Origin: Aromatoleum evansii | GTDB taxonomy: Bacteria > Pseudomonadota > Gammaproteobacteria > Burkholderiales > Rhodocyclaceae | NCBI RefSeq assembly: GCF_012910805.1 | Contig: NZ_WTVK01000042.1 | Location: forward strand, 1-47,841 | Direction of reading: 5' to 3' | DNA length: 47,841 nt | In this document: piece after piece, positions 36,331 through 44,201 of the stretch | How positions within the stretch are numbered: the first letter of the stretch is position 1 | Layout of the letters: the number at the start of each line of letters is the position of its first letter | Made by a program: the position numbers and the translations under genes | The notes under the pieces: model-generated | Databases searched by the model: none | What the model was told of the DNA's origin: nothing | Seen by the model: only the letters and a program-made list of their open reading frames with translations

Positions 36331-37784
36331 AATATGAACGACTGATCATCGTCGGCCATAAAGGCGTCGAACTCGGTGAGTGATTTGAACGGGAGAGATG
36401 CGCCGAAGGCGTTGTTCACTAGCTCCAGCTTGGCAGTAAATCCGTCTGCATCCCATTCGATCATGCTGCTTTCCAAACCATCAAAAGCCGTGGTGAGTAG
36501 TTGGTGACGCTCAGCGAAATGCTCACACATCAACGCTTCGAGTTCCAGACGGTGGGCCCGCATAAGCGGAATTGCGGTCATGCAGAGAGATTCAACGTGT
36601 TCTCGTCTTTCTCTAGCAGCTTTAACTGAGACTGATTCGCCGAGGCTGATCAAAGCAGACTGGTGCAGCATGTTGCCTACGAAGTAGCCGAAGGTCGAAC
36701 CCACAAACGCACCAACGATTGGGATGGGGATGATGGCTTGTCCGAGCGCGCCGTAATAGAAAGCACTGGCGCCGGTGATGGCTGTGTGACTGACCTCAGA
36801 TGAAAGTTGCTCGCCGTTAATCTCACCCCGCAAGTAGCGAACGATAGACTTGCCACTTTGCACAACGCCGGCAGCGATCGCTACATGAGCATTGCTCCTG
36901 GTGAGAAGGGTGGTGGCGCTTTGAGATGCGCCTCCTTGGATTAGCAGATGTGGAACCCCCTTGCTGATAGCTGTTGTCGCGTAGCTGCTTGCGTAACCTT
37001 TGGCCGCATCAACAGCAACTTGCGCCACCACTTCGCCTGGATTCGCCTCGCCGCGACTGAGTCGAAGCAATCCGCCAACAGTGGAAACGCCGCCCGCAAC
37101 GATCGCCCCTGTCTTACCTGCTTCCAAGCCGGATCTGTGCATTTCCGCCTTGATCGTTTGGCGCTCAAATCCATTTGCCATTTTGTCGGCAACTTGGCGG
37201 TTCGTCGCGCTCAAGGCCTCCGCATGGGTAGTATCGCCAGAGGCAACTCCGTCAAGGGAGAGTTCGCGTCGCAGGTTCTTCAGTGTGTCCTCATACTGAG
37301 CTTGCTTGAGCGAGCCCGATCTGACGCGCTTTTCGAGCAGGGACTTGATCTTCTCGTATTGTTCCGAGGGGGCGAGCCGGCCCATCCCTCGATACTTGCT
37401 TTCGTCGAGCTTATCCGTGAGGGAGGTAAGGCTAGCAACAGGGTTATCACAAGACTTTGCTTGAAAGGGAATTTTCTTCCGGGCCTGCTGAATGTATATG
37501 TCGACGGGGTCGGTTGGCCTGCCGACAGAGTCTGTCGTGAATGCGCGGACATCCAACCGCCCCTTTTGCAGAGCATCGAGGTTGAATTTGACGACAAATA
37601 TCTGTTCGAACGAGCGGCCTTGCGCTATTTCGGGAGCCACATTCTTCCATTTCTCCGCGAGGTGGCGCAGGCGATCGGCATCCCCCAATAAACGGGTCGA
37701 CGCCTCGGTGATTCGCGCGGTTTGCTGATCGGCGATTAGTGCCGCAGCCTGGGACTCGAGATCGTCTTGTGTTTTATCTTTCAT
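36327..37784 (-). CDS. restriction-endonuclease-like/membrane fusion protein, unknown function
   Basis: A 485-residue protein from MKDKTQDDLE. An N-terminal soluble domain contains Glu60 (RSFEQIF), Asp95 (DPVDIYIQ) and Gln108-Ala-Lys110 (PFQAKS). This is the E...D...QxK pattern of Mrr-type PD-(D/E)xK nuclease folds. A charged helical region follows, then Gly/Ala-rich hydrophobic segments (about 225-250 and 335-378, including IIPIPIVGAFVGSTFGYFVG) that could insert in membrane. The C-terminus is helical and acidic. No family was recognised as a whole. ATG 37784 lacks a good ribosome site; ATG 37814 is the alternative (495 residues). It is the third gene of the operon and overlaps the YkgJ-type gene. 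Confidence 0.65.
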   Translation of the reverse strand: MKDKTQDDLESQAAALIADQQTARITEASTRLLGDADRLRHLAEKWKNVAPEIAQGRSFEQIFVVKFNLDALQKGRLDVRAFTTDSVGRPTDPVDIYIQQARKKIPFQAKSCDNPVASLTSLTDKLDESKYRGMGRLAPSEQYEKIKSLLEKRVRSGSLKQAQYEDTLKNLRRELSLDGVASGDTTHAEALSATNRQVADKMANGFERQTIKAEMHRSGLEAGKTGAIVAGGVSTVGGLLRLSRGEANPGEVVAQVAVDAAKGYASSYATTAISKGVPHLLIQGGASQSATTLLTRSNAHVAIAAGVVQSGKSIVRYLRGEINGEQLSSEVSHTAITGASAFYYGALGQAIIPIPIVGAFVGSTFGYFVGNMLHQSALISLGESVSVKAARERREHVESLCMTAIPLMRAHRLELEALMCEHFAERHQLLTTAFDGLESSMIEWDADGFTAKLELVNNAFGASLPFKSLTEFDAFMADDDQSFIL

Positions 37785-37834
37785 CGGAAGGATTGCCCGG
37801 GGACGCGGCTCCATCGCCCGGGCTGCATTCGTGT

Positions 37835-38836
37835 TCAGCCTAGCTCAACAAGCTTCTCTCTAGCTTCGGTCAATACTTGCCTCGATGCTGAAGTCAAGGC
37901 CCCGTTTTGGTCGAGTAGCGGCGCCTCCATTACATTTTTCAATGTCTTTGCCATGGCAGCGGCCATCATCACTCCCTTCCGATCTTCAAGAGAGTAACTG
38001 CTGTAATCGGTGTTGGCAGCGACAAGCCGCGTCAGGCCGTCGAGCAGAGGTTGAAAATGCTTGTCCAGCCGGTGAAGTGCGTCGTGAATCTCGGAAAAGC
38101 GATCGCGAATTCCACGTGTGACCGTTTCGGCTGTTCGCATTTGCTCGGCAGCGGCACGTGCCTTGTCTCGATTTGCGTATGCGTTGTGCCGAGCCTCTTC
38201 CGCCTTGGAGGCAAGCATCATGCCGCCAATCGCGAGAACGGGTCCCGCAACAATGCCACCCAGAACAGCCGTTCCGCCAGCTACGCCAAAGCCGCCAGCG
38301 CTGAGCGCCCCCCCTCCCAACCATGCGAGGGTGGCATTGGTTGCGGCAACGCCGCCGAGACCCGAGATCGCTGCGCCAGTTGAAGCGGTGCCAAGTAGCC
38401 CAACCCCACCGTAGGCAGCTAAACCAGCGAGACCACCAGCCCCCAAGGCAGTTACGCCGCCGCCGACGACATCCTGCATGCTCAGGGCCGATCGTTGGAC
38501 GGCCAGCATGTCTTCCTTGCTCAGCCCACCGAGATTAAATTCGTCTTTGAGGTTCCGGTCTTGAAAATCAACATTCTTGATTTTCGAGAATGCTTTGACA
38601 AAGGGGATCAGGCGATGTTCGTAAATGTCAAATTTCAGCTGGCCAAGACGGTTCATTGACGACTGGGCCGCATCTCGCGAGACTTCCAACCTGTTACAAG
38701 CCTCGTCGTAGATTTCCTTCGCTTCGGCGTTCAGTTCTTTGGCGCGATTGAAGTCTTCCTTCGCATCGAGGCCCTTCTTTACGCCAAACCCACCGGCCAA
38801 GACGGCGGCACCGACTAGCAATAAGGGAAGTGGCAT
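37835..38836 (-). CDS. glycine-zipper membrane protein with flanking helical domains
   Basis: A 333-residue protein. An N-terminal hydrophobic helix (3-18) and a coiled-coil-like segment (about 25-115) precede a continuous Gly/Ala-rich hydrophobic block of about 85 residues (124-208; VGGGVTALGAGGLAGLAAYG and GGALSAGGFGVAGGTA), then a second charged helical domain. Dense small-residue hydrophobic stretches of this type pack as glycine zippers in membranes and occur in pore-forming or membrane-remodelling proteins. It begins 2 nt after the TerB-like stop with AGGGAC as ribosome site, and the next gene follows after 50 nt. Function unknown. Confidence 0.68.
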   Translation of the reverse strand: MPLPLLLVGAAVLAGGFGVKKGLDAKEDFNRAKELNAEAKEIYDEACNRLEVSRDAAQSSMNRLGQLKFDIYEHRLIPFVKAFSKIKNVDFQDRNLKDEFNLGGLSKEDMLAVQRSALSMQDVVGGGVTALGAGGLAGLAAYGGVGLLGTASTGAAISGLGGVAATNATLAWLGGGALSAGGFGVAGGTAVLGGIVAGPVLAIGGMMLASKAEEARHNAYANRDKARAAAEQMRTAETVTRGIRDRFSEIHDALHRLDKHFQPLLDGLTRLVAANTDYSSYSLEDRKGVMMAAAMAKTLKNVMEAPLLDQNGALTSASRQVLTEAREKLVELG

Positions 38837-38838
38837 GA

Positions 38839-39222
38839 TTAGTCCCTCATGAATTCTTCAGCCTCGCGCGCCAGTGAAAGCTGGCGGACAACCCAAGCTT
38901 CCATATCTGCGAGGAGTTCCTGGTTAATCCCGACCTTGTCGGCCACCGTCAGAACGAAGTCTCTTTCTCGACTGTGGTACTTTTCGTCGGCATATGCGAG
39001 ACCAAGCAGTTCGAGCATGAATGCAGCCTTACTGGCCGAGGTAGGGAAGTCCGCGCTTAGATCCGAGCTGCTATGCGGTGTGATCGACGATGCCATCTGC
39101 GCCCTGAAGGACGCTAGCAATTCCTCTTCTCGGGCATCAACTTTTCCGTCTGCGGAGATAAGCTTCTCACAGTAGTACAGGAAGATACCCTGCTGTTTTT
39201 CGTCCAGTCGCGACAAGAACAT
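38839..39222 (-). CDS. TerB-like protein
   Basis: A 127-residue helical, acidic protein with the two-part TerB pattern: EKLISADGKVDAREEELL near the N-terminus and LLGLAYADEKYHSRERDFVL further on. TerB-fold proteins bind metal and act with membrane-associated stress or defence complexes. GGAG lies about 6 nt before ATG 39222. It is the promoter-proximal gene of the four-gene operon, and a 513-nt untranslated stretch lies upstream. It is not accompanied by TerC, TerD or TerE, so a classical tellurite cluster is unlikely. Confidence 0.75.
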   Translation of the reverse strand: MFLSRLDEKQQGIFLYYCEKLISADGKVDAREEELLASFRAQMASSITPHSSSDLSADFPTSASKAAFMLELLGLAYADEKYHSRERDFVLTVADKVGINQELLADMEAWVVRQLSLAREAEEFMRD

Positions 39223-39735
39223 ATATAACTCCGATATCTATTTGGATTTCAGATGCGTTGTCTCAGGCACGGCCAGAGCAGATCGGTAGCAGGGACGATC
39301 TATCGGGTCGCTTCTGATCGGACGAACGGCACTCTCACACCGCTATTGCCGACTCGAGAATTGGATGGAGGAGGGGAAAGCGACACGGACAGACGCCGCG
39401 TCGATGGAGGCAACCCAGCCGCCGGCCGTGTTCATGGTTTGGGCCTGAGGTTTTGCGTCCGAAGCTTCCACTCCGTTTGCCGTTTCTCTGTTTGTAAATC
39501 TATATTGAATGATTCGCGTGGCGGTTGACGTATGTCAATTGCGAATGCAGAACGCAAAAAAGCGTTGGTCGAGTGGCCACCTGTTGGACCGGTCCGAGCG
39601 AACGCCCGCACACAGCGAGCCGGTGACCAGCCCCGGAGAGCTTTAAGGGCATAAAAAGGCGATAAAAACACTCATATAGGCGGAATTGCATCGAACGATC
39701 GGCCTGCCTTCATCTCAGATTCTGGAGCTACAACC
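39223..39735. promoter_or_regulatory. 513-nt divergent intergenic region with palindrome
   Basis: No convincing gene is seen; short open frames here lack ribosome sites. The region separates the TerB operon from the divergent 144-residue gene and must hold both promoters. A perfect operator-like palindrome TTGAC-GTAT-GTCAA sits at 39525-39538. A-rich stretches (39657-39670) lie before the rightward gene. Confidence 0.4.
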
Positions 39736-40170
39736 ATGAGTACCACCGCCTCGGTAACGGTGATCACGTCACAGCCTCCACATATGCCGACTGCCTCCCT
39801 CGAAGACATCTGCGGCTGCACCGCTGCCATCTTCTGGTGTCTGCGGACGTTGAAGCCGGGGTTGAGCGTGTTTGACCATCCGTATGACATCTTCGCGAAG
39901 GACGTGGCGGCCGACGACGAGTATGCGGCGGACCTCGTCGAACTCTACAAGGGGATTGTCCTCGACCAAATCTATCAGGAGCGGCGTGCCGCGATGGCCG
40001 ATCGGGTGGTGGCGCGGATTGGAGCCGCGCTTGCGGCCCGTCATGATCCCGCGACGGATGCGGCATTGCGGCAACCGATCGACGTGGAACGGTTGCCGCG
40101 GTTTCCCGATATTCCGGCTTGGCGAGTAAACGAGACGCGCCCGGCGTTGCCGTGGCCGATCGATTTCTGA
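39736..40170 (+). CDS. uncharacterised island protein
   Basis: A 144-residue protein that I do not recognise. It is Thr/Ser-rich at the N-terminus and acidic in the middle (FAKDVAADDEYAADLVELYK), and ends with a Pro-rich tail (PALPWPIDF). GGAG lies 8-9 nt before the ATG. It is transcribed toward the polymerase gene and separated from that gene's stop by two perfect hairpins. Confidence 0.58.
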   Translation: MSTTASVTVITSQPPHMPTASLEDICGCTAAIFWCLRTLKPGLSVFDHPYDIFAKDVAADDEYAADLVELYKGIVLDQIYQERRAAMADRVVARIGAALAARHDPATDAALRQPIDVERLPRFPDIPAWRVNETRPALPWPIDF

Positions 40171-40191
40171 GCGCGACGTTTCTGGAGTTAT

Positions 40192-40253
40192 CCCAACGGG
40201 CAAAGCCCGTTGGGGCCCCAAAAGGCATGGATGCGCGGGCGCGCATCCATGCC
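40192..40253. terminator. two adjacent perfect hairpins between convergent genes
   Basis: Hairpin 1: CCCAACGGGC, loop AAA, GCCCGTTGGG (40192-40214). Hairpin 2: 14-bp arms GGCATGGATGCGCG and CGCGCATCCATGCC with a 2-nt loop (40224-40253). They probably end transcription from both sides, although T-runs are poor. They could also serve the element's replication. Confidence 0.55.
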
Positions 40254-40257
40254 AACC

Positions 40258-43200
40258 TTAGGCGCCCGCTGAAATCGCGCCGCTGAGGAAGCGTTCCACC
40301 TCAAGACCAGGGAAGCGCTGTTTGACGACGGCGAGGAATGCCTGGACGTCAGGGATGGGCGGCAGGACATACTCGTGCAGGTGGGAACGACCGGCGTTCT
40401 TCACATCGTGGAGCTTCGTCGGGAAGCCCATCTGCGTGAGCCATTCGGCGAGCTTCGCCTGCGAAAGATCCACATTTTCCAGTCCCCAAGCTCGCTGAAC
40501 GTAGGCCGCCAGGAACAGACGGCGCGCGATTCCGACCTCTGACGTCTTCTCGGTCGCGTACAGCATTCCCGTTTTTCCCCGTGATGCAGGACTGCCGCCA
40601 TTGCCGTTGTCGGATGTCTCGGATTGCTCGAAGTCATCATGTTCCCTTCGCACTTCGTGGCGCCGCCTGCGCTCGCGGTTCCCGGCACGGAGCGTGTAAA
40701 AGGCCTGCCAGGCGTTCCAGTCCTCAAGGGTCTTCAGGCAATTCCCCGGACGGATGACCTCACCGTCCTTGCCTGCCCGCCCCCTCCGCCATTCGTCGAA
40801 GACAACGCGCGCCAGCTCGCCTTCCTCGACGGTGTCCCAAGGTACCGTGTCACACGCGAGATGCTCTATCCCGGTCGACTCGATTCGGACCATGCGCGGA
40901 TTAACGAGACAGCGCTTATGGTCATATTCAAGATTGAGTCGCACCACGGAATTGACGGTCTGCAAGTCCCAGTCCTTGATCAACATGTCGCGCATTGACA
41001 TCAGGGACGGTCGAACGATGGTCTGGTGGGGGACCCGGTTGGAAAACAGATCGAGCATGTAGGCGTTTTGTCCCGCGGGCGACATGAGCCACTTCTCGCG
41101 TTCCTCGTCGCCCTCCGCAAGGTCCAGTGGAATCTTTACACCGCCCTTCGCAACAACAGGATCTTCGCCGTTTATCGCTAGGCCGGTGAGTTGGAGGCGC
41201 GTCTTGCCAGCTACCGCTTGAGCGATGACGTGCTTGACCTCCGTCATGCTTGTGCCCGGCGCGACCCTGTCCACGAGCGCCTGGAAATGCCGGCACATCG
41301 TTCCAGACAGATCCAGCTGATCCGTATTCACGAGCAGGCCATCGGTCGTCGCCGAGACAAGCAGCGCGTCGGCGGGGAGCTTCCACAGGATCTCGCTGAG
41401 GACGGCACGGGCAAAACCGGACACCAGCGCGGCGATGGCCGGTTCAGTGATCCTCGACAGGCCGATGGGCACGGACGCGAGCGTCTCTGGGGAGAAGCCG
41501 TTCCGTCCCTTGCAACCTTGTCCCGTCTTCCCGTACCCACCGTTTCCGACCAATTTCATAAATTCATGGGGTAGGGACTTCCTGGCGAACTCGAGGCGCA
41601 TCAGCCGAGTGTAGATGGACGACGACTCGAAGGGACGGTAGCCAGCATCTCCGCGATCAGGGGGCGGGAATTGCATCTGCGGGCTTAGCACGCATGCCTC
41701 CCCACCCCCTGCCGGATCAATGTTCGACGCCTTCTCGTGCTTATTGCGCCTCTGCCGCCGGCCCAGCCGAGCCGCACTGTCCGCAAAGACCTTGGCGCGA
41801 TCCTTCCATGGGATGACGATGCCGAAGCGAACATCGAGCTTCGCTCCCATCTCGTGGGCCAGTTCGATCTCGGGTGCGGTGGCGAGGGACACCCCCTTTC
41901 GGGGGAACCAAAGGCCATACTTTTCCATCACCACGGGCAAGCAAGGACGAGCAATCTCCGGGGGGAACTCAAACGTGACCTCCGCGTATCCGGCCACATG
42001 CCCGCAAAGTTGGGAGACGTCGCGGACAATCTCGATCCGCTCGTAGTCCAGGGCCATCGGGCCAACGAGGCTCATTACGTAACACGCCGCCAGATCGTGG
42101 TCGTAAAACGGCTGTGCTCCGGCCGGGCGGGGGGTCGGGCCGAACCAGTACGCCTCGTTTCGACCGCCTAGGTACGCATCGGACAGGAGTGCCTCGAACC
42201 ATCGGCGCAGCCGGCTTGGGACCCGCCGCTTCCTGCTGATCGGCCGACCACTGCCCTCATCCCAATGCCAGTCGCGCATGTACTCATAGTTCAGCGCGAC
42301 GTCAGGATGTACGCCATCGCGCAGCATACACTGCTCGATGAGGCGTACAGAGATCCCGCTGGCGGTTGCACTTAGCCCCTTCAGACCGAGATACCGTTCG
42401 CAGAACCAAAGCACCCACAGCACGTACATGACTGCGATCTCCGCGTCGCGCAAGCCATACGCGCGGAAGAACTCGGGCTGCTCGCGCTGCAGGCGGCGCA
42501 TGTCCTTCTTTGCGTAGCCGGCCGGGAGCGTCAGCTTGGGGATCCCGAGCCAGTCACCAAGCGTGGTGACAGATTTCCCGGGTGGAGCAAGACGCGAAGC
42601 GTCGATGATGCGCACCGATAAGAGCCGCGGATCGAATGGGTCATTCAGCGCGTAGGCGTAGCGCGCCTTCAAGCGGAGGGCCCGCGATTCGCTCATCGGA
42701 AGATTGAACTGCGCAGGATCGCCAACAGTCGCAAGCGTGCCATTGATCCCCCGCAGTTGGCCGCGAAATTCCTTGAAGTCGCGGAATACGGTGATGTCGG
42801 CAAGCGTGAAGAAGCCGCACAGGATGACTTCGCTCGGCCACTCCTCGAAGACGTCGGCGTCTTCCGCCTCCTCAAGCAGATCGCACAGCGTCTCACGCAG
42901 GGCGGGGCGCGACTCGATGACCTCGCCTCCCACGATGTCAATGACCTTCGAAAGGACCTCGCCATTGGGCCCGACAAGATGGAACTGGACGGAGAGAATC
43001 TCGTTCCTACCCTCCCTGGCCTCATTCCATTCGGCATCGAAACCGATGAAGACCGGGGCACCAGGGCCAGGGCGAAGCGCGGCGCCTACGTTGCCGGGCA
43101 CGACCTGCAACGGCGACGGATCGCTAGCGAGTTCAGCGAGAAAGGCATCGCGCGCGTCGAGTTCCTGGGCGCTCGGGCCAGCAATGGGCAGTTCTGGCGG

Positions 43201-43458
43201 CAGCATGCGTGCCATCTCGGGTTCGGGCTGGGGGCCGGCGACGCCTTGTGGGACGGGTCTCACTCGCGCTTGCGCCATGAGCGGCTCGAAGAGACGATCG
43301 AGATGCACCAGCAACTGGGAGAAATCCGGTAGCCGTGATCGCTTGACCGCGAGCTTGGTGCGTGTCGCCGCATCGTCGAACAAGACATCGACCGCGGTGT
43401 CATCGGCAGCGGCAGGCGAGTTCCCCGGCATCGAGGAAGTGTCGGTGTCAATTGGCAT
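40258..43458 (-). CDS. B-family DNA polymerase of a mobile element (pipolin-like)
   Basis: A 1066-residue protein with the hallmarks of family B polymerases. Numbered from MPIDTD: exonuclease Exo I Asp141-Ala-Glu143 (FIGFDAEWN), Exo III Tyr334-xxx-Asp338 (FRAYGLRDAE), palm motif A Asp455 (DLAACY), motif B KLVGNGGYG (Lys635, Asn639, Tyr642) and motif C TTDG with Asp706, where canonical enzymes have DTD. The first ~130 residues are Pro/Ala-rich and may be a separate domain. Self-replicating pipolins encode such polymerases with a tyrosine recombinase and integrate at tRNA genes, which fits this island. Start at 43458 follows a GGGGG site; an open frame to 43614 crosses a terminator and was rejected. 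Pipolin membership, and primer-independent synthesis, are inferences. Confidence 0.85.
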   Translation of the reverse strand: MPIDTDTSSMPGNSPAAADDTAVDVLFDDAATRTKLAVKRSRLPDFSQLLVHLDRLFEPLMAQARVRPVPQGVAGPQPEPEMARMLPPELPIAGPSAQELDARDAFLAELASDPSPLQVVPGNVGAALRPGPGAPVFIGFDAEWNEAREGRNEILSVQFHLVGPNGEVLSKVIDIVGGEVIESRPALRETLCDLLEEAEDADVFEEWPSEVILCGFFTLADITVFRDFKEFRGQLRGINGTLATVGDPAQFNLPMSESRALRLKARYAYALNDPFDPRLLSVRIIDASRLAPPGKSVTTLGDWLGIPKLTLPAGYAKKDMRRLQREQPEFFRAYGLRDAEIAVMYVLWVLWFCERYLGLKGLSATASGISVRLIEQCMLRDGVHPDVALNYEYMRDWHWDEGSGRPISRKRRVPSRLRRWFEALLSDAYLGGRNEAYWFGPTPRPAGAQPFYDHDLAACYVMSLVGPMALDYERIEIVRDVSQLCGHVAGYAEVTFEFPPEIARPCLPVVMEKYGLWFPRKGVSLATAPEIELAHEMGAKLDVRFGIVIPWKDRAKVFADSAARLGRRQRRNKHEKASNIDPAGGGEACVLSPQMQFPPPDRGDAGYRPFESSSIYTRLMRLEFARKSLPHEFMKLVGNGGYGKTGQGCKGRNGFSPETLASVPIGLSRITEPAIAALVSGFARAVLSEILWKLPADALLVSATTDGLLVNTDQLDLSGTMCRHFQALVDRVAPGTSMTEVKHVIAQAVAGKTRLQLTGLAINGEDPVVAKGGVKIPLDLAEGDEEREKWLMSPAGQNAYMLDLFSNRVPHQTIVRPSLMSMRDMLIKDWDLQTVNSVVRLNLEYDHKRCLVNPRMVRIESTGIEHLACDTVPWDTVEEGELARVVFDEWRRGRAGKDGEVIRPGNCLKTLEDWNAWQAFYTLRAGNRERRRRHEVRREHDDFEQSETSDNGNGGSPASRGKTGMLYATEKTSEVGIARRLFLAAYVQRAWGLENVDLSQAKLAEWLTQMGFPTKLHDVKNAGRSHLHEYVLPPIPDVQAFLAVVKQRFPGLEVERFLSGAISAGA

Positions 43459-43550
43459 ACTTATGTAACCCCCGTGGACAGATTGACACCAGTCGAAGGT
43501 GCGAGAGGTCGAAGCGACCCACGAAATCCTCAGGCACCCAGGACAGGTAA

Positions 43551-43585
43551 CAAAAATAAAGCCGCGAGCCAGCACGGCTAGCGGC
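43551..43585 (-). terminator. rho-independent terminator upstream of the polymerase gene
   Basis: Arms GCCGC-AGCC and GGCT-GCGGC (one mismatch) are followed on the minus strand by TTTATTTTTG. It ends the transcript of the recombinase/acidic/87-residue genes, so the polymerase gene needs its own promoter. Confidence 0.75.
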
Positions 43586-43641
43586 TCAACTACAGCGGTG
43601 CCTATTAGCACCACCGACCTGTACGACTTCAGTAGATGTGG

Positions 43642-43905
43642 TCAGGCAGCGCGTCGATCGCTATCTTCGGCGAGTTCGAGCATCGACCAATCGATCTTGG
43701 AACGGCCCCGCGTATTGATGAACCCGGTCAGCATTTCGACGACGAGAACGCCTACCGTCTCATTTCCGATTGGGATCCACGCGATCATCCGCCCACGCAG
43801 ATCGTAGATAGCGACACCGTTGGGGAATACCTGCATTCGACCGACGCTGCCGCGAGCGATCGAAGTCTTCCCGTCAGGGGTGGTAAAAGTATCGTTGAAG
43901 GCCAT
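43642..43905 (-). CDS. uncharacterised small protein of the polymerase element
   Basis: An 87-residue protein that I do not recognise. It has a beta-rich N-terminal half (TPDGKTSIARGSVGRMQVFP, then GVAIYDLRGRMIAWIPIG), a hydrophobic strand/helix (VGVLVVEMLTGFI) and a short acidic tail. The start MAFNDTFT at 43905 has GGAG 9 nt upstream. It lies between the 44-residue acidic gene and the terminator that precedes the polymerase gene. Confidence 0.6.
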   Translation of the reverse strand: MAFNDTFTTPDGKTSIARGSVGRMQVFPNGVAIYDLRGRMIAWIPIGNETVGVLVVEMLTGFINTRGRSKIDWSMLELAEDSDRRAA

Positions 43906-44051
43906 AGCTATCAGCTCCATTGGTTAAAATGGCCGTGCATCACAGTGGGGGCGCGTCGATCTCTGCCGGCAAGCGTTTCGACGCTGCCACCCACACCAAG
44001 TACAGCAAGCCTGTTCCGGGGAGAATCCCTCTTTGGGCTTGATTGCCGAAG

Positions 44052-44186
44052 TCAGAACTCCTCCTCTCGATCGTCATCGAAGCAGCCACGGTTGGGCGTT
44101 TCCCATTCTTCGTCGACAAGATCACCCTCGTAGAACGCACCACCAATCTCGTAGTCGCGTTCGTCGTAGTACAAGTCACCACTCAT
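44052..44186 (-). CDS. 44-residue highly acidic protein
   Basis: A short frame beginning MSGDLYYDERDYEIGG and ending DDDREEEF. About 17 of 44 residues are Asp or Glu and only three are basic. GAGGAG lies at ideal distance (about 7 nt) upstream of ATG 44186, and the frame starts 15 nt after the recombinase stop, so it is almost certainly translated with it. No domain is recognised. The charge would suit a DNA-mimic or inhibitor; excisionases, in contrast, are usually basic. The longer frame on the same strand (43940-44182) lacks a ribosome site and was rejected in its favour. Confidence 0.7.
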   Translation of the reverse strand: MSGDLYYDERDYEIGGAFYEGDLVDEEWETPNRGCFDDDREEEF

Positions 44187-44201
44187 GATTCACTCCTCGT
44201 G

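Noticed and set aside
38839-39222. Classical tellurite resistance cluster
   Set aside because: Only a TerB-like gene is present, without TerA, TerC, TerD or TerE.
39253-39528. 91-codon plus-strand frame upstream of the TerB operon
   Set aside because: No ribosome site and low-complexity Arg/Gly composition. Treated as non-coding.
43459-43614. N-terminal extension of the polymerase by 52 residues
   Set aside because: It would cross the intrinsic terminator at 43551-43585, whereas 43458 has a GGGGG ribosome site.
43940-44182. 80-codon minus-strand frame
   Set aside because: It has no ribosome site and overlaps the 44-codon acidic frame, which has a strong one and a start adjacent to the recombinase stop.
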